Part shown: one piece after another, positions 50,615 through 59,533 of the stretch | How positions within the stretch are numbered: the stretch's first letter is position 1 | How the letters are laid out: each line of letters opens with the position of its first letter | Notes under the pieces: generated by a model | Database searches by the model: none | What the model was told of the DNA's origin: nothing | The model's input: the letters and a program-made list of their open reading frames with translations, nothing else | Made by a program: the position numbers and the translations under genes | Assembly: GCF_004959775.1 (NCBI RefSeq) | Contig: NZ_SJZG01000004.1 | Span: forward strand, 107,196-171,195 | Length of the DNA stretch: 64,000 bases | Direction: 5' to 3' | DNA from: Agromyces sp. H66 | Lineage (GTDB): Bacteria > Actinomycetota > Actinomycetes > Actinomycetales > Microbacteriaceae

Positions 50615-51925
50615 GTGAGCGACGTCGTGAACCAGGCGACCGGGCCGCATCCCGGCACCGCCACCCTCAGCTTCCCCGGCGGCACGGCCGAGTTCCCGAT
50701 CCGCCAGGCGGTCGACGGCAACTCGAGCATCGACCTGTCGACCCTCACCCGGCAGACCGGCCTGACGGCGCTCGACTACGGGTTCGTCAACACGGCGTCG
50801 ACGCAGTCGGAGATCACGTACATCGACGGCGAGCAGGGCATCCTCCGGTACCGCGGATACCCGATCGAGCAGCTCGCCCAGAACTCGACCTACCTCGAGG
50901 TGGCGTGGCTGCTGCTCTACGGCAGCCTGCCGACCGCCGACGAACTCGGTGAGTTCGACGAGAAGATCCGGCGCCACACGCTGCTGCACGAGGACCTGAA
51001 GCACTTCTTCTCGGCGCTGCCGCACACGGCGCACCCGATGTCGGTGCTGTCGAGCGCGGTGTCGGCGCTCTCCACCTATTACGAGGACTCGTCGGATCCG
51101 CACGACCTGCGCGACGTGGAGCTCACCATGATCCGGCTGCTCGCGAAGCTGCCGGTCATCGCGGCGTACGCGCACAAGAAGAGCACCGGGCAGGCCTTCC
51201 TCTATCCCGACAACTCGCTGAGCTTCGTCGACAACTTCCTGCGGCTGAACTTCGGCAACATGGCCGAGCCGTACGTCATCGACCCGGTGCTCTCCAAGGC
51301 GCTCGACCGACTCCTCATCCTCCATGAAGACCACGAGCAGAACGCGTCCACGTCGACCGTCCGGCTCGTCGGCTCCACGGGCGCGAACCTGTACGCGTCG
51401 ATCTCGGCGGGCATCCAGGCCCTCTCCGGCCCCCTGCACGGCGGTGCGAACGAGGCGGTGCTGCAGATGCTCGCGCAGATCCGCGACTCGGGCGAGGGCG
51501 TCGCGAAGTTCGTCGAGCGCGTCAAGCGCAAGGAGGACGGCGTGAAGCTCATGGGCTTCGGCCACCGCGTCTACAAGAACTACGACCCGCGCGCGCGGCT
51601 CGTGAAGGAGTCCGCCGACGAGGTGCTCGCCGGTCTCGGCGTGAACGACCCGCTCCTCGACCTCGCGAAGGAGCTCGAGCAGATCGCCCTGGAGGACGAC
51701 TACTTCAAGGAGCGCCGCCTCTACCCGAACGTGGACTTCTACACGGGCGTCATCTACAAGGCGATGGGCTTCCCGACGCGCATGTTCACGGTGCTCTTCG
51801 CGATCGGCCGGCTTCCCGGATGGATGGCGCACTGGCGGGAGATGAACCTCGACCCGCAGACCAAGATCGGTCGTCCGCAGCAGCTGTACGTCGGCGAGTC
51901 CGAGCGTCGCTACCCCGGCGCCTGA
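50615..51925 (+). CDS. gltA: citrate synthase
   Basis: 436 residues of the type II, hexameric-like class. Catalytic His in SGPLHGGANEAVLQML, the second His in MGFGHRVYKNYDPRA, and Asp in PNVDFYTGVIYKAMG. Condenses acetyl-CoA and oxaloacetate. AGGAGG lies four bases before the GTG. Reading upstream to an ATG at 50474 would add a tail with no homology, so it is left out. The 156 bases upstream hold its likely promoter (TAGGCT at about 50533). Confidence 0.96.
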   Translation: MSDVVNQATGPHPGTATLSFPGGTAEFPIRQAVDGNSSIDLSTLTRQTGLTALDYGFVNTASTQSEITYIDGEQGILRYRGYPIEQLAQNSTYLEVAWLLLYGSLPTADELGEFDEKIRRHTLLHEDLKHFFSALPHTAHPMSVLSSAVSALSTYYEDSSDPHDLRDVELTMIRLLAKLPVIAAYAHKKSTGQAFLYPDNSLSFVDNFLRLNFGNMAEPYVIDPVLSKALDRLLILHEDHEQNASTSTVRLVGSTGANLYASISAGIQALSGPLHGGANEAVLQMLAQIRDSGEGVAKFVERVKRKEDGVKLMGFGHRVYKNYDPRARLVKESADEVLAGLGVNDPLLDLAKELEQIALEDDYFKERRLYPNVDFYTGVIYKAMGFPTRMFTVLFAIGRLPGWMAHWREMNLDPQTKIGRPQQLYVGESERRYPGA

Positions 51926-51940
51926 CGCGCCGTCCCAACT

Positions 51941-51975
51941 GATCGCGGCCCGCCCTCACGGGGCGGGCCGCGATC
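51941..51975. terminator. bidirectional terminator between gltA and the acylase gene
   Basis: Arms 51941-51955 and 51961-51975 form a perfect 15-base-pair stem with loop TCACG, between the convergent stops of gltA and the penicillin acylase gene. Symmetry fits both directions. Confidence 0.8.
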
Positions 51976-51978
51976 GCG

Positions 51979-54591
51979 TCACTCGGCGCCGGCCGGTCGA
52001 AGGTGCAGGGTGTCCCGCGCGGCATCCTGCACGGCGTCGAGCGTGAACGGCCATGCGCGCGTCTCGCCACGCTGCCACAGGCGCGCCTGGTCGTCGTAGT
52101 GCGGGTGGAACGCGTGCCCCGACGCGCCCGTGAGGTTCACCCACCGCGAGGCGTCGAAGTCGCCGACGTCGACGATCATGCGCATCGAGGGAACCCAGTT
52201 GACCTCGTACCCCAGCCTGGCGTCCCAGCCGATGGCGTTCACGATGTCCGATCCGCCCCCGACCTCGTAGGGGCCGCGGTTGAAGAGCCACTCGATCGCG
52301 GCGATGCCCGACTCACCGAAGGTCTGGTTGGTGAGGGTCAGCGTGTGCAGCCGGCCCCACCGCCACGAGTCGGTCCGCGGTCCCATGCGGTCGGATGCCT
52401 CCTCCCACGCCGCGGCCAGGGCGTGCGCGATCACGGCGTCGCGGCCGGCCACCCCGTCGGCCTCGTTCGTCCACCAGCTCGCGTCGGGCTCGTCGAGGAG
52501 GTCGCCGACGACCGCGAACCAACGGTCGCCGCCCGACGGCCTGGTGGCCTCTGGCAGCGAACCGAACATGTCGTCGAGAAGGGTGCGCCAGAACACCGCG
52601 AAGTACGCCGCCTCGGCGCTGTCGGTGTCGCTGCGTCCGTCCCAGCCCTCGAGCAGGGCCGCGCCGCGGGCGGCGTCGCCATCGAGCTCGAGCTCGGCGA
52701 TCACGGGGAGGAGGGTCGCGGCGTTCGAGTCGGACGTGTCGAGCTGGATCTCGGCGAGGTCGTCGGCCGTGAGCTTCACGCCCGCGGCGATGCGCTCGTC
52801 GAGCAGCCGCTCGATCGCGTCGGCGCGGTACCCGTGGTCCCAGTCCCTCGTGAGCATCGGGCCGTCCACGCTCACGGGGTTGTTGGCGGTGACGAGGTAC
52901 CCGCGTTCGGGGTTGCGCACCGAGGGCAGCTGGTCGAACGGCACGGTTCCGGACCAGCCGTTCTCGCTCGTCCAGCCGGGCAGCGGCACCGTGCCGTCGC
53001 CCGCCTTCCGGACGGGGATCCGGCCCGGCGCCTGGTAGCCGATGTTGCCGTCCACGTCGGCGTAGACCAGGTTCTGCGCGGGCACGTCGAAGAGGGCGGC
53101 CGCGTCTCGGAACTCGTCCCAGTCGCGTGCGCGGTTCATGGCGAAGACGGCTTGGGCGGTGGTGCCCGGCGTGAGGGCGGTCCACTGCAGCGAGACGGCG
53201 TGCTCGCCGTCGGGCGCGCCGGTCACATCGGGGTATCCGTCGGCGATGGCGGCGTAGTCGCCGCCGACGTCGCTGACGATCGGCCCGCGCGCGGTGGAGC
53301 GGGCCGTCACGGTGACCGGGTCGCCGCCCGCGACGGTGATGACCTCCTCGCGCAGGGTGAGCGGCACCATCGCGCCGTCGAGCTCGTAGTTCTCGCCGTC
53401 GACGCGCTCGAGGTAGAGATCGGCGACATCGGGGCCGAGGTTGGTGAAACCCCACGCGATGCGCTCGTTGTGGCCGATGACGACGCCGGGCAGCCCCGAG
53501 AAGGTGTAGCCCGCGACATCGTAGGCGCAGTCGTCGCGGAGTTCGGCGCAATGCAGTCCCATCTGCGCCCAGATCGACGGCATGGCGGGACCGAGGTGGG
53601 GATCGTTCGCGAGCAGCGGCATGCCGGACTCGGTGTGGGCGCCCGAGACGACCCACGAGTTGGAGCCGAGGTCGCCGCCCTCGGGGCCGAGCAGGTGGGG
53701 GATGCCGTCGAGCACGCCGCGCAGCGAGACGAGCGGCTCGGCGTAGTCGGCGGCGTCAGCCGGGCCATCGACGGACGGGGCGGCGGCCGCGGCATCCGCC
53801 GTCGATCCGACGCCCGACGCGTCGCCTGACGCGGGGAGCGGGGCGATCTCGGCGGACGCCGGGCCGGCCGCGGCGCCGTCGACGATGGTCGGCCGCGCGC
53901 CCCACGCGAAGTCGGGGTGGAGGCGGGCGACCTCCTCGGGCGGCAGCGCGGTCGCGAGGATGGCGCGATCGATCTCGGCACCCAGGTTCGAGCGCAGGTC
54001 CCAGGCCATGGCCTTGAGCCACGCGATCGAGTCGACCGCCGACCACGGCTCGGGGGAGTAGGCGGGGTTCTGCAACCCGAGCACGGCGTACTCGAGCGAG
54101 AGGTCGGCGCCGCCCCGCTCGGCGAGGTAGGCGTTCACGCCGTCGGCGTAGGCCTCGTAGTGCGCGCGCGACGCGTCGTCGAGGAGGTCGAACTCCTGCT
54201 CGGCGATGCCTCGCCAGTCGAGCGTGCGGATGAACGCGTCGGTGGCGACCTGAGATTCCCCGAAGAGCTCGGCGAGGCGGCCCGCGGTGACGTGCCGGCG
54301 GAAGTCCATCTCCCAGAACCGGTCCTGGGCGTGCACGTACCCCTGCGCGAAGAAGAGGTCGTGGTCGGTCTCGGCGACGAGTTGCGGGATGCCGGCATCG
54401 TCGCGGTAGACCGTGACGGCGGCCGTGAGGCCCGGCGCCTCGATGCGGCCCGACGTCGTGGGGAAGGAGGGCTGCACCGTCCACCAGCCGAATCCGGCGG
54501 CCGCGACGGCGAGCACGAGCACGCTGACGAGCAGGACGGTCAGGAACCTGAGGCCCCGATGCCGGCGGGTTCGGGGTGCATCGGTACCCAC
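51979..54591 (-). CDS. penicillin-acylase-family N-terminal nucleophile hydrolase
   Basis: 870 residues, a full precursor. An N-terminal membrane/signal segment (residues about 16-37) is followed by an alpha chain (FFAQGYVHAQDRFWEMDFRR), a low-complexity Ala/Asp/Ser linker peptide (about 240-290), and the autocleavage site at LG/SNSW with Ser310 as N-terminal nucleophile of the beta chain, then SGAHTESGMPLLANDPHLG. Substrate could be a beta-lactam, acyl-homoserine lactone or other amide; sequence does not tell. AAGGAGTGAC precedes the GTG start. Located at the cell surface. Confidence 0.92.
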   Translation of the reverse strand: MGTDAPRTRRHRGLRFLTVLLVSVLVLAVAAAGFGWWTVQPSFPTTSGRIEAPGLTAAVTVYRDDAGIPQLVAETDHDLFFAQGYVHAQDRFWEMDFRRHVTAGRLAELFGESQVATDAFIRTLDWRGIAEQEFDLLDDASRAHYEAYADGVNAYLAERGGADLSLEYAVLGLQNPAYSPEPWSAVDSIAWLKAMAWDLRSNLGAEIDRAILATALPPEEVARLHPDFAWGARPTIVDGAAAGPASAEIAPLPASGDASGVGSTADAAAAAPSVDGPADAADYAEPLVSLRGVLDGIPHLLGPEGGDLGSNSWVVSGAHTESGMPLLANDPHLGPAMPSIWAQMGLHCAELRDDCAYDVAGYTFSGLPGVVIGHNERIAWGFTNLGPDVADLYLERVDGENYELDGAMVPLTLREEVITVAGGDPVTVTARSTARGPIVSDVGGDYAAIADGYPDVTGAPDGEHAVSLQWTALTPGTTAQAVFAMNRARDWDEFRDAAALFDVPAQNLVYADVDGNIGYQAPGRIPVRKAGDGTVPLPGWTSENGWSGTVPFDQLPSVRNPERGYLVTANNPVSVDGPMLTRDWDHGYRADAIERLLDERIAAGVKLTADDLAEIQLDTSDSNAATLLPVIAELELDGDAARGAALLEGWDGRSDTDSAEAAYFAVFWRTLLDDMFGSLPEATRPSGGDRWFAVVGDLLDEPDASWWTNEADGVAGRDAVIAHALAAAWEEASDRMGPRTDSWRWGRLHTLTLTNQTFGESGIAAIEWLFNRGPYEVGGGSDIVNAIGWDARLGYEVNWVPSMRMIVDVGDFDASRWVNLTGASGHAFHPHYDDQARLWQRGETRAWPFTLDAVQDAARDTLHLRPAGAE

Positions 54592-54676
54592 GTCACTCCT
54601 TCGTGCTGCGCATGGCGAGGGCCGCCCGGCGGCGGCCTGGGCACACCACTGTAGTCGACGGCATCGGCAGGCGGAG

Positions 54677-55651
54677 TCAGGCGTGCAGCGCGGCGTTCAG
54701 GGTGACGCCCTCACCGGTGCGCGAGAGCACCTCGACCTGTCCGTTGAGCGAGTTGCGGCGGAAGAGCAGGTTCGGCACACCCGAGAGCTCCACCGCCTTC
54801 ACCGTGCGGCCGGCTTCTCCGGAGCCGCCCAGCACGACGACCTTCGTGCCCGCGGTGACGTAGAGCCCGGCCTCGACGACCGAGTCGTCGCCGATGGAGA
54901 TGCCGATGCCCGAGTTCGCGCCGAGCAGGGCGCGCTCGCCGATGGAGACCCGCTGCGTGCCCCCGCCCGAGAGGGTGCCCATGATCGACGCTCCGCCGCC
55001 GATGTCGCTGCCGTCGCCGACGACGACGCCCTGCGAGATGCGACCCTCGACCATCGAGGCGCCGAGGGTGCCGGCGTTGAAGTTCACGAAGCCCTCGTGC
55101 ATCACGGTCGTTCCGGGCGCGAGGTGCGCGCCCAGCCGCACGCGCGACGCGTCGGCGATGCGCACGCGATCGGGCGTCACGTAGTCGAGCAGGCGCGGGA
55201 ACTTGTCGAGCCCCGTGGCGTGGATGCCCGCGCGCTGCAGCCGCGGACGCAGCCGGTCGAAGTCGGCCGGATGCACCGGGCCCGCGTTCGTCCAGACCAC
55301 GGCGGGCAGGTGCGCGAAGACGCCGTCGAGGTTCAGTTCGTTGGGACGCACGACCAGATGCGAGAGCAGGTGCAGGCGCAGGTAGGCGTCGGCGGTGCCG
55401 GCGGGCGGGGCGTCGAGGTCGATCGTCGTCGTGACCGGCCGGACCGTCACGGCTCGCCGCACGTCGGGCCCCGCGAACTCGTCGAGGTCCGCGGGCCCGT
55501 GGCGGTCGGCGTCGGGCGTCGCGGCGTCGGGCCTGCCGAGCGCGGGAGCGGGGTACCAGGCGTCGAGCACGGTGCCGTCGGCGGCGATGGTCTCGAGACC
55601 GTGGCCCCACGCGGAGCGGGCAGGGGAGGGGGCGGTGTCGATCGCGGGCAT
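54677..55651 (-). CDS. dapD: tetrahydrodipicolinate N-succinyltransferase
   Basis: 324 residues. Left-handed beta-helix hexapeptide repeats cover the C-terminal half (GTTVMHEGFVNFNAGTLGAS, SDIGGGASIMGTLSGGGTQR). This is the actinobacterial DapD form, longer than the E. coli enzyme. It transfers succinyl from succinyl-CoA to tetrahydrodipicolinate. The ATG is preceded by GGAGG and by TACGCT ending six bases upstream, so the leader is minimal. Divergent from dapE, sharing 82 bases. Confidence 0.95.
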   Translation of the reverse strand: MPAIDTAPSPARSAWGHGLETIAADGTVLDAWYPAPALGRPDAATPDADRHGPADLDEFAGPDVRRAVTVRPVTTTIDLDAPPAGTADAYLRLHLLSHLVVRPNELNLDGVFAHLPAVVWTNAGPVHPADFDRLRPRLQRAGIHATGLDKFPRLLDYVTPDRVRIADASRVRLGAHLAPGTTVMHEGFVNFNAGTLGASMVEGRISQGVVVGDGSDIGGGASIMGTLSGGGTQRVSIGERALLGANSGIGISIGDDSVVEAGLYVTAGTKVVVLGGSGEAGRTVKAVELSGVPNLLFRRNSLNGQVEVLSRTGEGVTLNAALHA

Positions 55652-55733
55652 GCCTCCAGCGTATCCGGGCGCACGGCGCCCCGTTCCCGGATGACGACAC
55701 GGCCGGGCCCCGCGGCATCCGTAGACTCGAGGC

Positions 55734-56834
55734 ATGCCGACCTCCGCCTCGCCCCGGCCCCCGCTCGACCTCGCCGCCGACTCGGTCGCCATCACGCAGG
55801 CCATCTGCGACATCCCGAGCGTCTCGGGCGACGAGCAGGTGCTCGCCGACCTCATCGTCGCGGCGCTCGCCGACGCACCCCACCTCGAGGTGATCCGCGA
55901 CGGCGACACGATCGTGGCGCGCACGAACCTCGGACGCGACCGCCGGGTGGTCATCGCCGGCCACCTCGACACCGTGCCGATCAACGGCAACGTGCCGACC
56001 CGCTTCGAGACCATCGACGGGCAGCGCTACCTGTGGGGCCGCGGCACCGTCGACATGAAGGCCGGCGTCGCCGTGCAGCTGAAGCTCGCGCTCGAGCTCA
56101 CCGAGCCGATCGTCGACCTGACCTGGATGTGGTACGACCACGAGGAGGTCTCCGCCGAGCTCAACGGGCTGGGCCGGCTCGCACGACACCGGCCCGAGCT
56201 GTTCGCGGGCGACTTCGCCATCCTCGGCGAGCCCTCGAACGGGCAGGTGGAGGGCGGCTGCAACGGAAACCTCCGGGTCGAGCTCCGCGCCTACGGGTTG
56301 CGAGCCCACTCCGCGCGCAGCTGGGTGGGCGACAACGCGATCCACAAGCTCGCGCCCGCACTCGAGCGGCTGGCGCGCTACGAGCCCGCGACGGTCGAGG
56401 TCGACGGGCTCGAATACCGCGAGGGCCTCAATGCGGTGGGCATCACGGGCGGTATCGCCGGCAACATCATCCCCGACGAGGCCATGCTGCACGTCAACTA
56501 CCGGTTCGCGCCCAGCCGCACCGTAGCCGAGGCGATCGAGCACGTCGCCGATCTCTTCCCCGAGTACGAACTCACCGTCGTCGACGAGGCCGAGGGGGCA
56601 CGGCCCGGCCTCGACGCGCCGCTCGCGCAGCAGTTCGTGCGAGCCGTGGGCGCCGAGGCGAAGCCGAAGTACGGATGGACGGATGTCGCCCGCTTCAGCG
56701 CCCTCGGCATCCCGGCCGTGAACTTCGGGCCGGGCGACCCCCTGAAGGCGCACGCCGACGACGAGCGCGTGGCGTGCGACCAGATCCTGTCCTGCGAGCG
56801 GGCACTGCGGTCGTGGCTGACCGGCATCGCCTGA
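55734..56834 (+). CDS. dapE: succinyl-diaminopimelate desuccinylase
   Basis: 366 residues of the M20 peptidase family. Metal ligands: AGHLDTVP (His/Asp), WGRGTVDMKAGVA (Asp), DHEEVSAELNGLG (Glu Glu), LGEPSNGQVEGGC (Glu) and a late His in PLKAHADDERVACD. Hydrolyses N-succinyl-LL-diaminopimelate to LL-DAP and succinate. TAGACT at 55722-55727 ends six bases before the ATG, so the message is likely leaderless. Confidence 0.95.
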   Translation: MPTSASPRPPLDLAADSVAITQAICDIPSVSGDEQVLADLIVAALADAPHLEVIRDGDTIVARTNLGRDRRVVIAGHLDTVPINGNVPTRFETIDGQRYLWGRGTVDMKAGVAVQLKLALELTEPIVDLTWMWYDHEEVSAELNGLGRLARHRPELFAGDFAILGEPSNGQVEGGCNGNLRVELRAYGLRAHSARSWVGDNAIHKLAPALERLARYEPATVEVDGLEYREGLNAVGITGGIAGNIIPDEAMLHVNYRFAPSRTVAEAIEHVADLFPEYELTVVDEAEGARPGLDAPLAQQFVRAVGAEAKPKYGWTDVARFSALGIPAVNFGPGDPLKAHADDERVACDQILSCERALRSWLTGIA

Positions 56835-56857
56835 GCGGGAACGGGACGAGCGGAATC

Positions 56858-58081
56858 GTGGCGACCGCGCCGGTCGAGCGCGATCCGTACCGCGCGACGC
56901 GGTGGTCGCCGAGGGTGCGGTGGCGACTCGCCCCGTGGTGGGCGAAGGTGGTGCTCGTGTACCTCGCGGCACGCGCGGTCACGACCCTGTTCGTCCTCGT
57001 GCTGGCGAGCGTGCAGGAGGCCAACCCGTGGACGGGGGCGCATCCCGACCTCTTCGAGTTCTCCAACCTGTGGGACGCGCGCTGGTACCAGATCATCCTC
57101 TTCGGCGGGTACCCGGCCGACCTGCCGCTCACCGACGACGGGCACGTGGCCGAGAACGCGTGGGCGTTCCTGCCGGTCTACCCGGCGCTCGTCGGGGCGG
57201 TGATGCTCTTCGGGGCCTCGTGGAACGTGGCCGCGGTGCTCGTGTCGGCGACCGCGGGCCTGGGCGCGGCCCTCGTGTTCCACCGGCTCATGTCGCGGTT
57301 CCTCGAGCCGGATCGCGCGCTCTTCGCCGTCGTGCTCTTCTGCGTCGCTCCGGTCGCGCCCATCATGCAGTTCGGATACGCCGAGTCGCTCGGGTTCCTG
57401 TGGCTCGCCCTCGCCCTGCTGCTGCTCGTCGATCGGCGCTACGCGTGGCTGTTCCCGGTGATCGCCGTGTGGTCGTTCACGCGCCCCGGCGCGCTCGCGT
57501 TCGCCCTCGCCCTGGGGCTGCACTGGATGTGGCGATGGTTCCGGCGCGGCCGGGAGGCGTTCGGAGTGCGCGAACGCGTGTTCGCGGCATCCGTCACCGT
57601 CTTCGCCGGCGTGGCAGGCCTGGCGTGGCCCGCGATCGTGTGGGCGGCGACCGGGAACCTGCACGCCTACACCGAGACGGAGCTGGCCTGGCGCTCGGCG
57701 TACATCGGCTACCAGGAGCTGGTGCCGTTCACGGCGTGGTTCCAGTCCGGCGGCTGGTGGCTCGGGCAGCCCCTCGGCACGATCGCGGTGATCGCGCTCG
57801 TCATCGCGTTCGGGCTCGCGATGGCGTCGCCGGCGGTGCGCCGGCTCGGCGTGGACATCCGGTTCTGGAGCATCGGCTACGCGCTGTACCTGCTCGCGGT
57901 GTTCTTCCCGCAGTCCAGCACGTTCCGCATTCTCGCGCCGCTGTTCCCACTGCTCGGCGCGATCGCGCTCCCTCGCGCCCGGTGGTACCGCTGGGTCGTG
58001 GTCGCGCTCTCGCTCGTGCTCCAGGTGGGCTGGCTCCTGCTCTGCTGGGGCATCGACGGCCGCGACTGGACTCCGCCCTGA
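56858..58081 (+). CDS. PIG-V/GT-C-type mannosyltransferase-like membrane protein
   Basis: 407 residues with about ten hydrophobic segments. FSNLWDARWYQIILFGGYPA after TM1 carries the WDxxWY motif expected of a PIG-V-like GT-C glycosyltransferase. FGYAESLGFLWLALALLLLV and SFTRPGALAFALALGL are further family blocks. It likely uses a polyprenyl-linked mannose to modify wall or lipid glycans from outside the membrane; substrate unproven. GTG at 56858 lies 23 bases after dapE stop, so it may be cotranscribed. Confidence 0.82.
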   Translation: MATAPVERDPYRATRWSPRVRWRLAPWWAKVVLVYLAARAVTTLFVLVLASVQEANPWTGAHPDLFEFSNLWDARWYQIILFGGYPADLPLTDDGHVAENAWAFLPVYPALVGAVMLFGASWNVAAVLVSATAGLGAALVFHRLMSRFLEPDRALFAVVLFCVAPVAPIMQFGYAESLGFLWLALALLLLVDRRYAWLFPVIAVWSFTRPGALAFALALGLHWMWRWFRRGREAFGVRERVFAASVTVFAGVAGLAWPAIVWAATGNLHAYTETELAWRSAYIGYQELVPFTAWFQSGGWWLGQPLGTIAVIALVIAFGLAMASPAVRRLGVDIRFWSIGYALYLLAVFFPQSSTFRILAPLFPLLGAIALPRARWYRWVVVALSLVLQVGWLLLCWGIDGRDWTPP

Positions 58082-58140
58082 TGAGGCGTCGAATCGGCGG
58101 GGCGGATGGCCCCTCGCGACCGGTCACGGGGGTGTAAGCG

Positions 58141-58149
58141 TTGTCCACA
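58141..58149. promoter_or_regulatory. single DnaA-box-like 9-mer
   Basis: TTGTCCACA at 58141-58149 equals the DnaA box consensus of high-GC actinobacteria. Only one copy is seen in the window, so it is no replication origin. It may be a chance site or a DnaA titration or control site upstream of the DUF3117 gene. Confidence 0.35.
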
Positions 58150-58223
58150 GGCGCGGCGGCGATTTCCCCGCGCCGCCCGGCATGGCCGATAATGGAGGGG
58201 TCAGCCACGAAAGGGGTAGCTCA

Positions 58224-58397
58224 ATGGCGGCCATGAAGCCACGCACCGGAGACGGGCCTATGGAGGCTGTGAAGGAGGGTCGCCTCATCATCGTGCGGGT
58301 TCCGCTCGAGGGGGGCGGTCGCCTCGTCGTCTCGGTGAACGACGCTGAGGCCAAGGAGCTCTACGACGTCCTCGGGGGCGTCGTGAACCCCGCCTGA
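58224..58397 (+). CDS. DUF3117-family small conserved actinobacterial protein
   Basis: 57 residues, MAAMKPRTGDGPMEAVKEGR then LIIVRVPLEGGGRLVVSVND, a small beta-rich domain conserved across actinobacteria; role unknown. AAAGGGG lies eight bases before the ATG. GATAAT at about 58189-58194 is a likely -10. An in-frame ATG at 58182 is rejected because the promoter and binding site would lie in it. Position next to the O-methyltransferase and tatB is conserved in the phylum. Confidence 0.93.
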   Translation: MAAMKPRTGDGPMEAVKEGRLIIVRVPLEGGGRLVVSVNDAEAKELYDVLGGVVNPA

Positions 58398-58405
58398 GTC
58401 GAGGG

Positions 58406-59038
58406 TCACGCACCCAACTTCACGATCTGCAACAGGCCGTCTCCCGCAGGGGAGACGGCCGTTGCCACTGCTGGGGAAGCCGACAACTCGGCGATGAGTT
58501 CGCGGAACGCCGTCGCGGCGGCGTCGCGTCGGGCCGGATCGGCGACGCGTCCCTTCCACAGCGCGCGCGCCACGAGCACGCAGCCGCCCGGTTTGGCCAG
58601 GCGCAGCCCGTGCTCGACGTACTCGATGACCGACGGGGCATCCGCGTCGATGAAGACGACGTCGTACGAGCTCTCGTTCATTCGCGGCAGCACCTCGCTC
58701 GCACGACCGGCGATGAGCCGCACGCGGGCCGGAGCGATGCCCGCGTCGGCGAAGTGCTCGCGCGCGTGCTGCTGGTACTCGTTCTCGGTGTCGATCGAGG
58801 TGAGCATGGCACCGCGCACCGCCTGGAGCATCCAGAGGCCCGACACGCCGACGCCCGTGCCGACCTCGATGATGGACTCGGCGCGCGCCGCGGCCGCGAC
58901 GACCGCGAGTTGCGCGCCGACGGCGGGGGACACCGGTTCTATGCCGAGTTCGAGGGACTGCTGGCGGGCCTTCGCGACCGCGTCGGTCTCGACGACCGAC
59001 TCGTCGACGTACTTCCAGTTCAGGTCTCTCTCGGACAC
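58406..59038 (-). CDS. class I SAM-dependent O-methyltransferase
   Basis: 210 residues of the catechol-O-methyltransferase-like family (Methyltransf_3). IIEVGTGVGVSGLWMLQAVR is motif I, SIDTENEYQQHAREHFADAG holds the ribose-binding acid, and YDVVFIDADAPSVIEYVEHG has the metal-site Asp. The methyl acceptor is unknown. GTG start with GGGAG eight bases upstream. Convergent with DUF3117, divergent from tatB, the arrangement usual in actinobacteria. Confidence 0.9.
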   Translation of the reverse strand: MSERDLNWKYVDESVVETDAVAKARQQSLELGIEPVSPAVGAQLAVVAAAARAESIIEVGTGVGVSGLWMLQAVRGAMLTSIDTENEYQQHAREHFADAGIAPARVRLIAGRASEVLPRMNESSYDVVFIDADAPSVIEYVEHGLRLAKPGGCVLVARALWKGRVADPARRDAAATAFRELIAELSASPAVATAVSPAGDGLLQIVKLGA

Positions 59039-59131
59039 GTGGCGACTCCCGGTGGCTGGCTCTCGACCCCATAGCCTACGGGCCCCGCGGACACGGCGTT
59101 CGCACGCCTCGCCGCCGACTATCCTGTAGAG

Positions 59132-59521
59132 GTGTTCGGTCTGACGTTCGAGAAACTCCTCATCATCGGGGTGATCGCCGTCTTCCTGCTCGGGCCCGAT
59201 CGTCTGCCCCACTACGCGGCGCAACTCGGCCGACTCGTGCGCTCGCTGCGCGACATGGCGAACGGGGCGAAGTCCCGCATGAAGGAGGAGATGGGCCCCG
59301 AGTTCGACGATGTCGACTGGCGCAAGATGGATCCACGTCAGTACGACCCGCGTCGCATCATCCGCGAGGCACTCAGCGACGTCGACCCGTTCGCCGAGCC
59401 CGCGAAGCCCGTCGTCGCGAGGGCGGCCGTGAACGAGAACTCCGCCTACCTCCAGCGCAAGCGCAAGCTCGATGCGCTCGGCGCCGACGAGCCCGCGCCG
59501 TTCGACTCCGAGGCGACCTGA
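59132..59521 (+). CDS. tatB: Sec-independent protein translocase protein TatB
   Basis: 129 residues. The N-terminal helix MFGLTFEKLLIIGVIAVFLL ends at GPDRLP, where TatA/B proteins kink, and an amphipathic helix follows (HYAAQLGRLVRSLRDMANGA). A charged tail of about 70 residues completes the TatB layout. It works with TatC to export folded proteins. TATCCT at 59120-59125 ends six bases before the GTG, so the message is probably leaderless. Confidence 0.93.
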   Translation: MFGLTFEKLLIIGVIAVFLLGPDRLPHYAAQLGRLVRSLRDMANGAKSRMKEEMGPEFDDVDWRKMDPRQYDPRRIIREALSDVDPFAEPAKPVVARAAVNENSAYLQRKRKLDALGADEPAPFDSEAT

Positions 59522-59533
59522 CCGCCGCGTCGC

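Noticed and set aside
58085-58223. Replication origin suggested by the DnaA box
   Set aside because: Only one box, no AT-rich unwinding region, and no dnaA/dnaN nearby.
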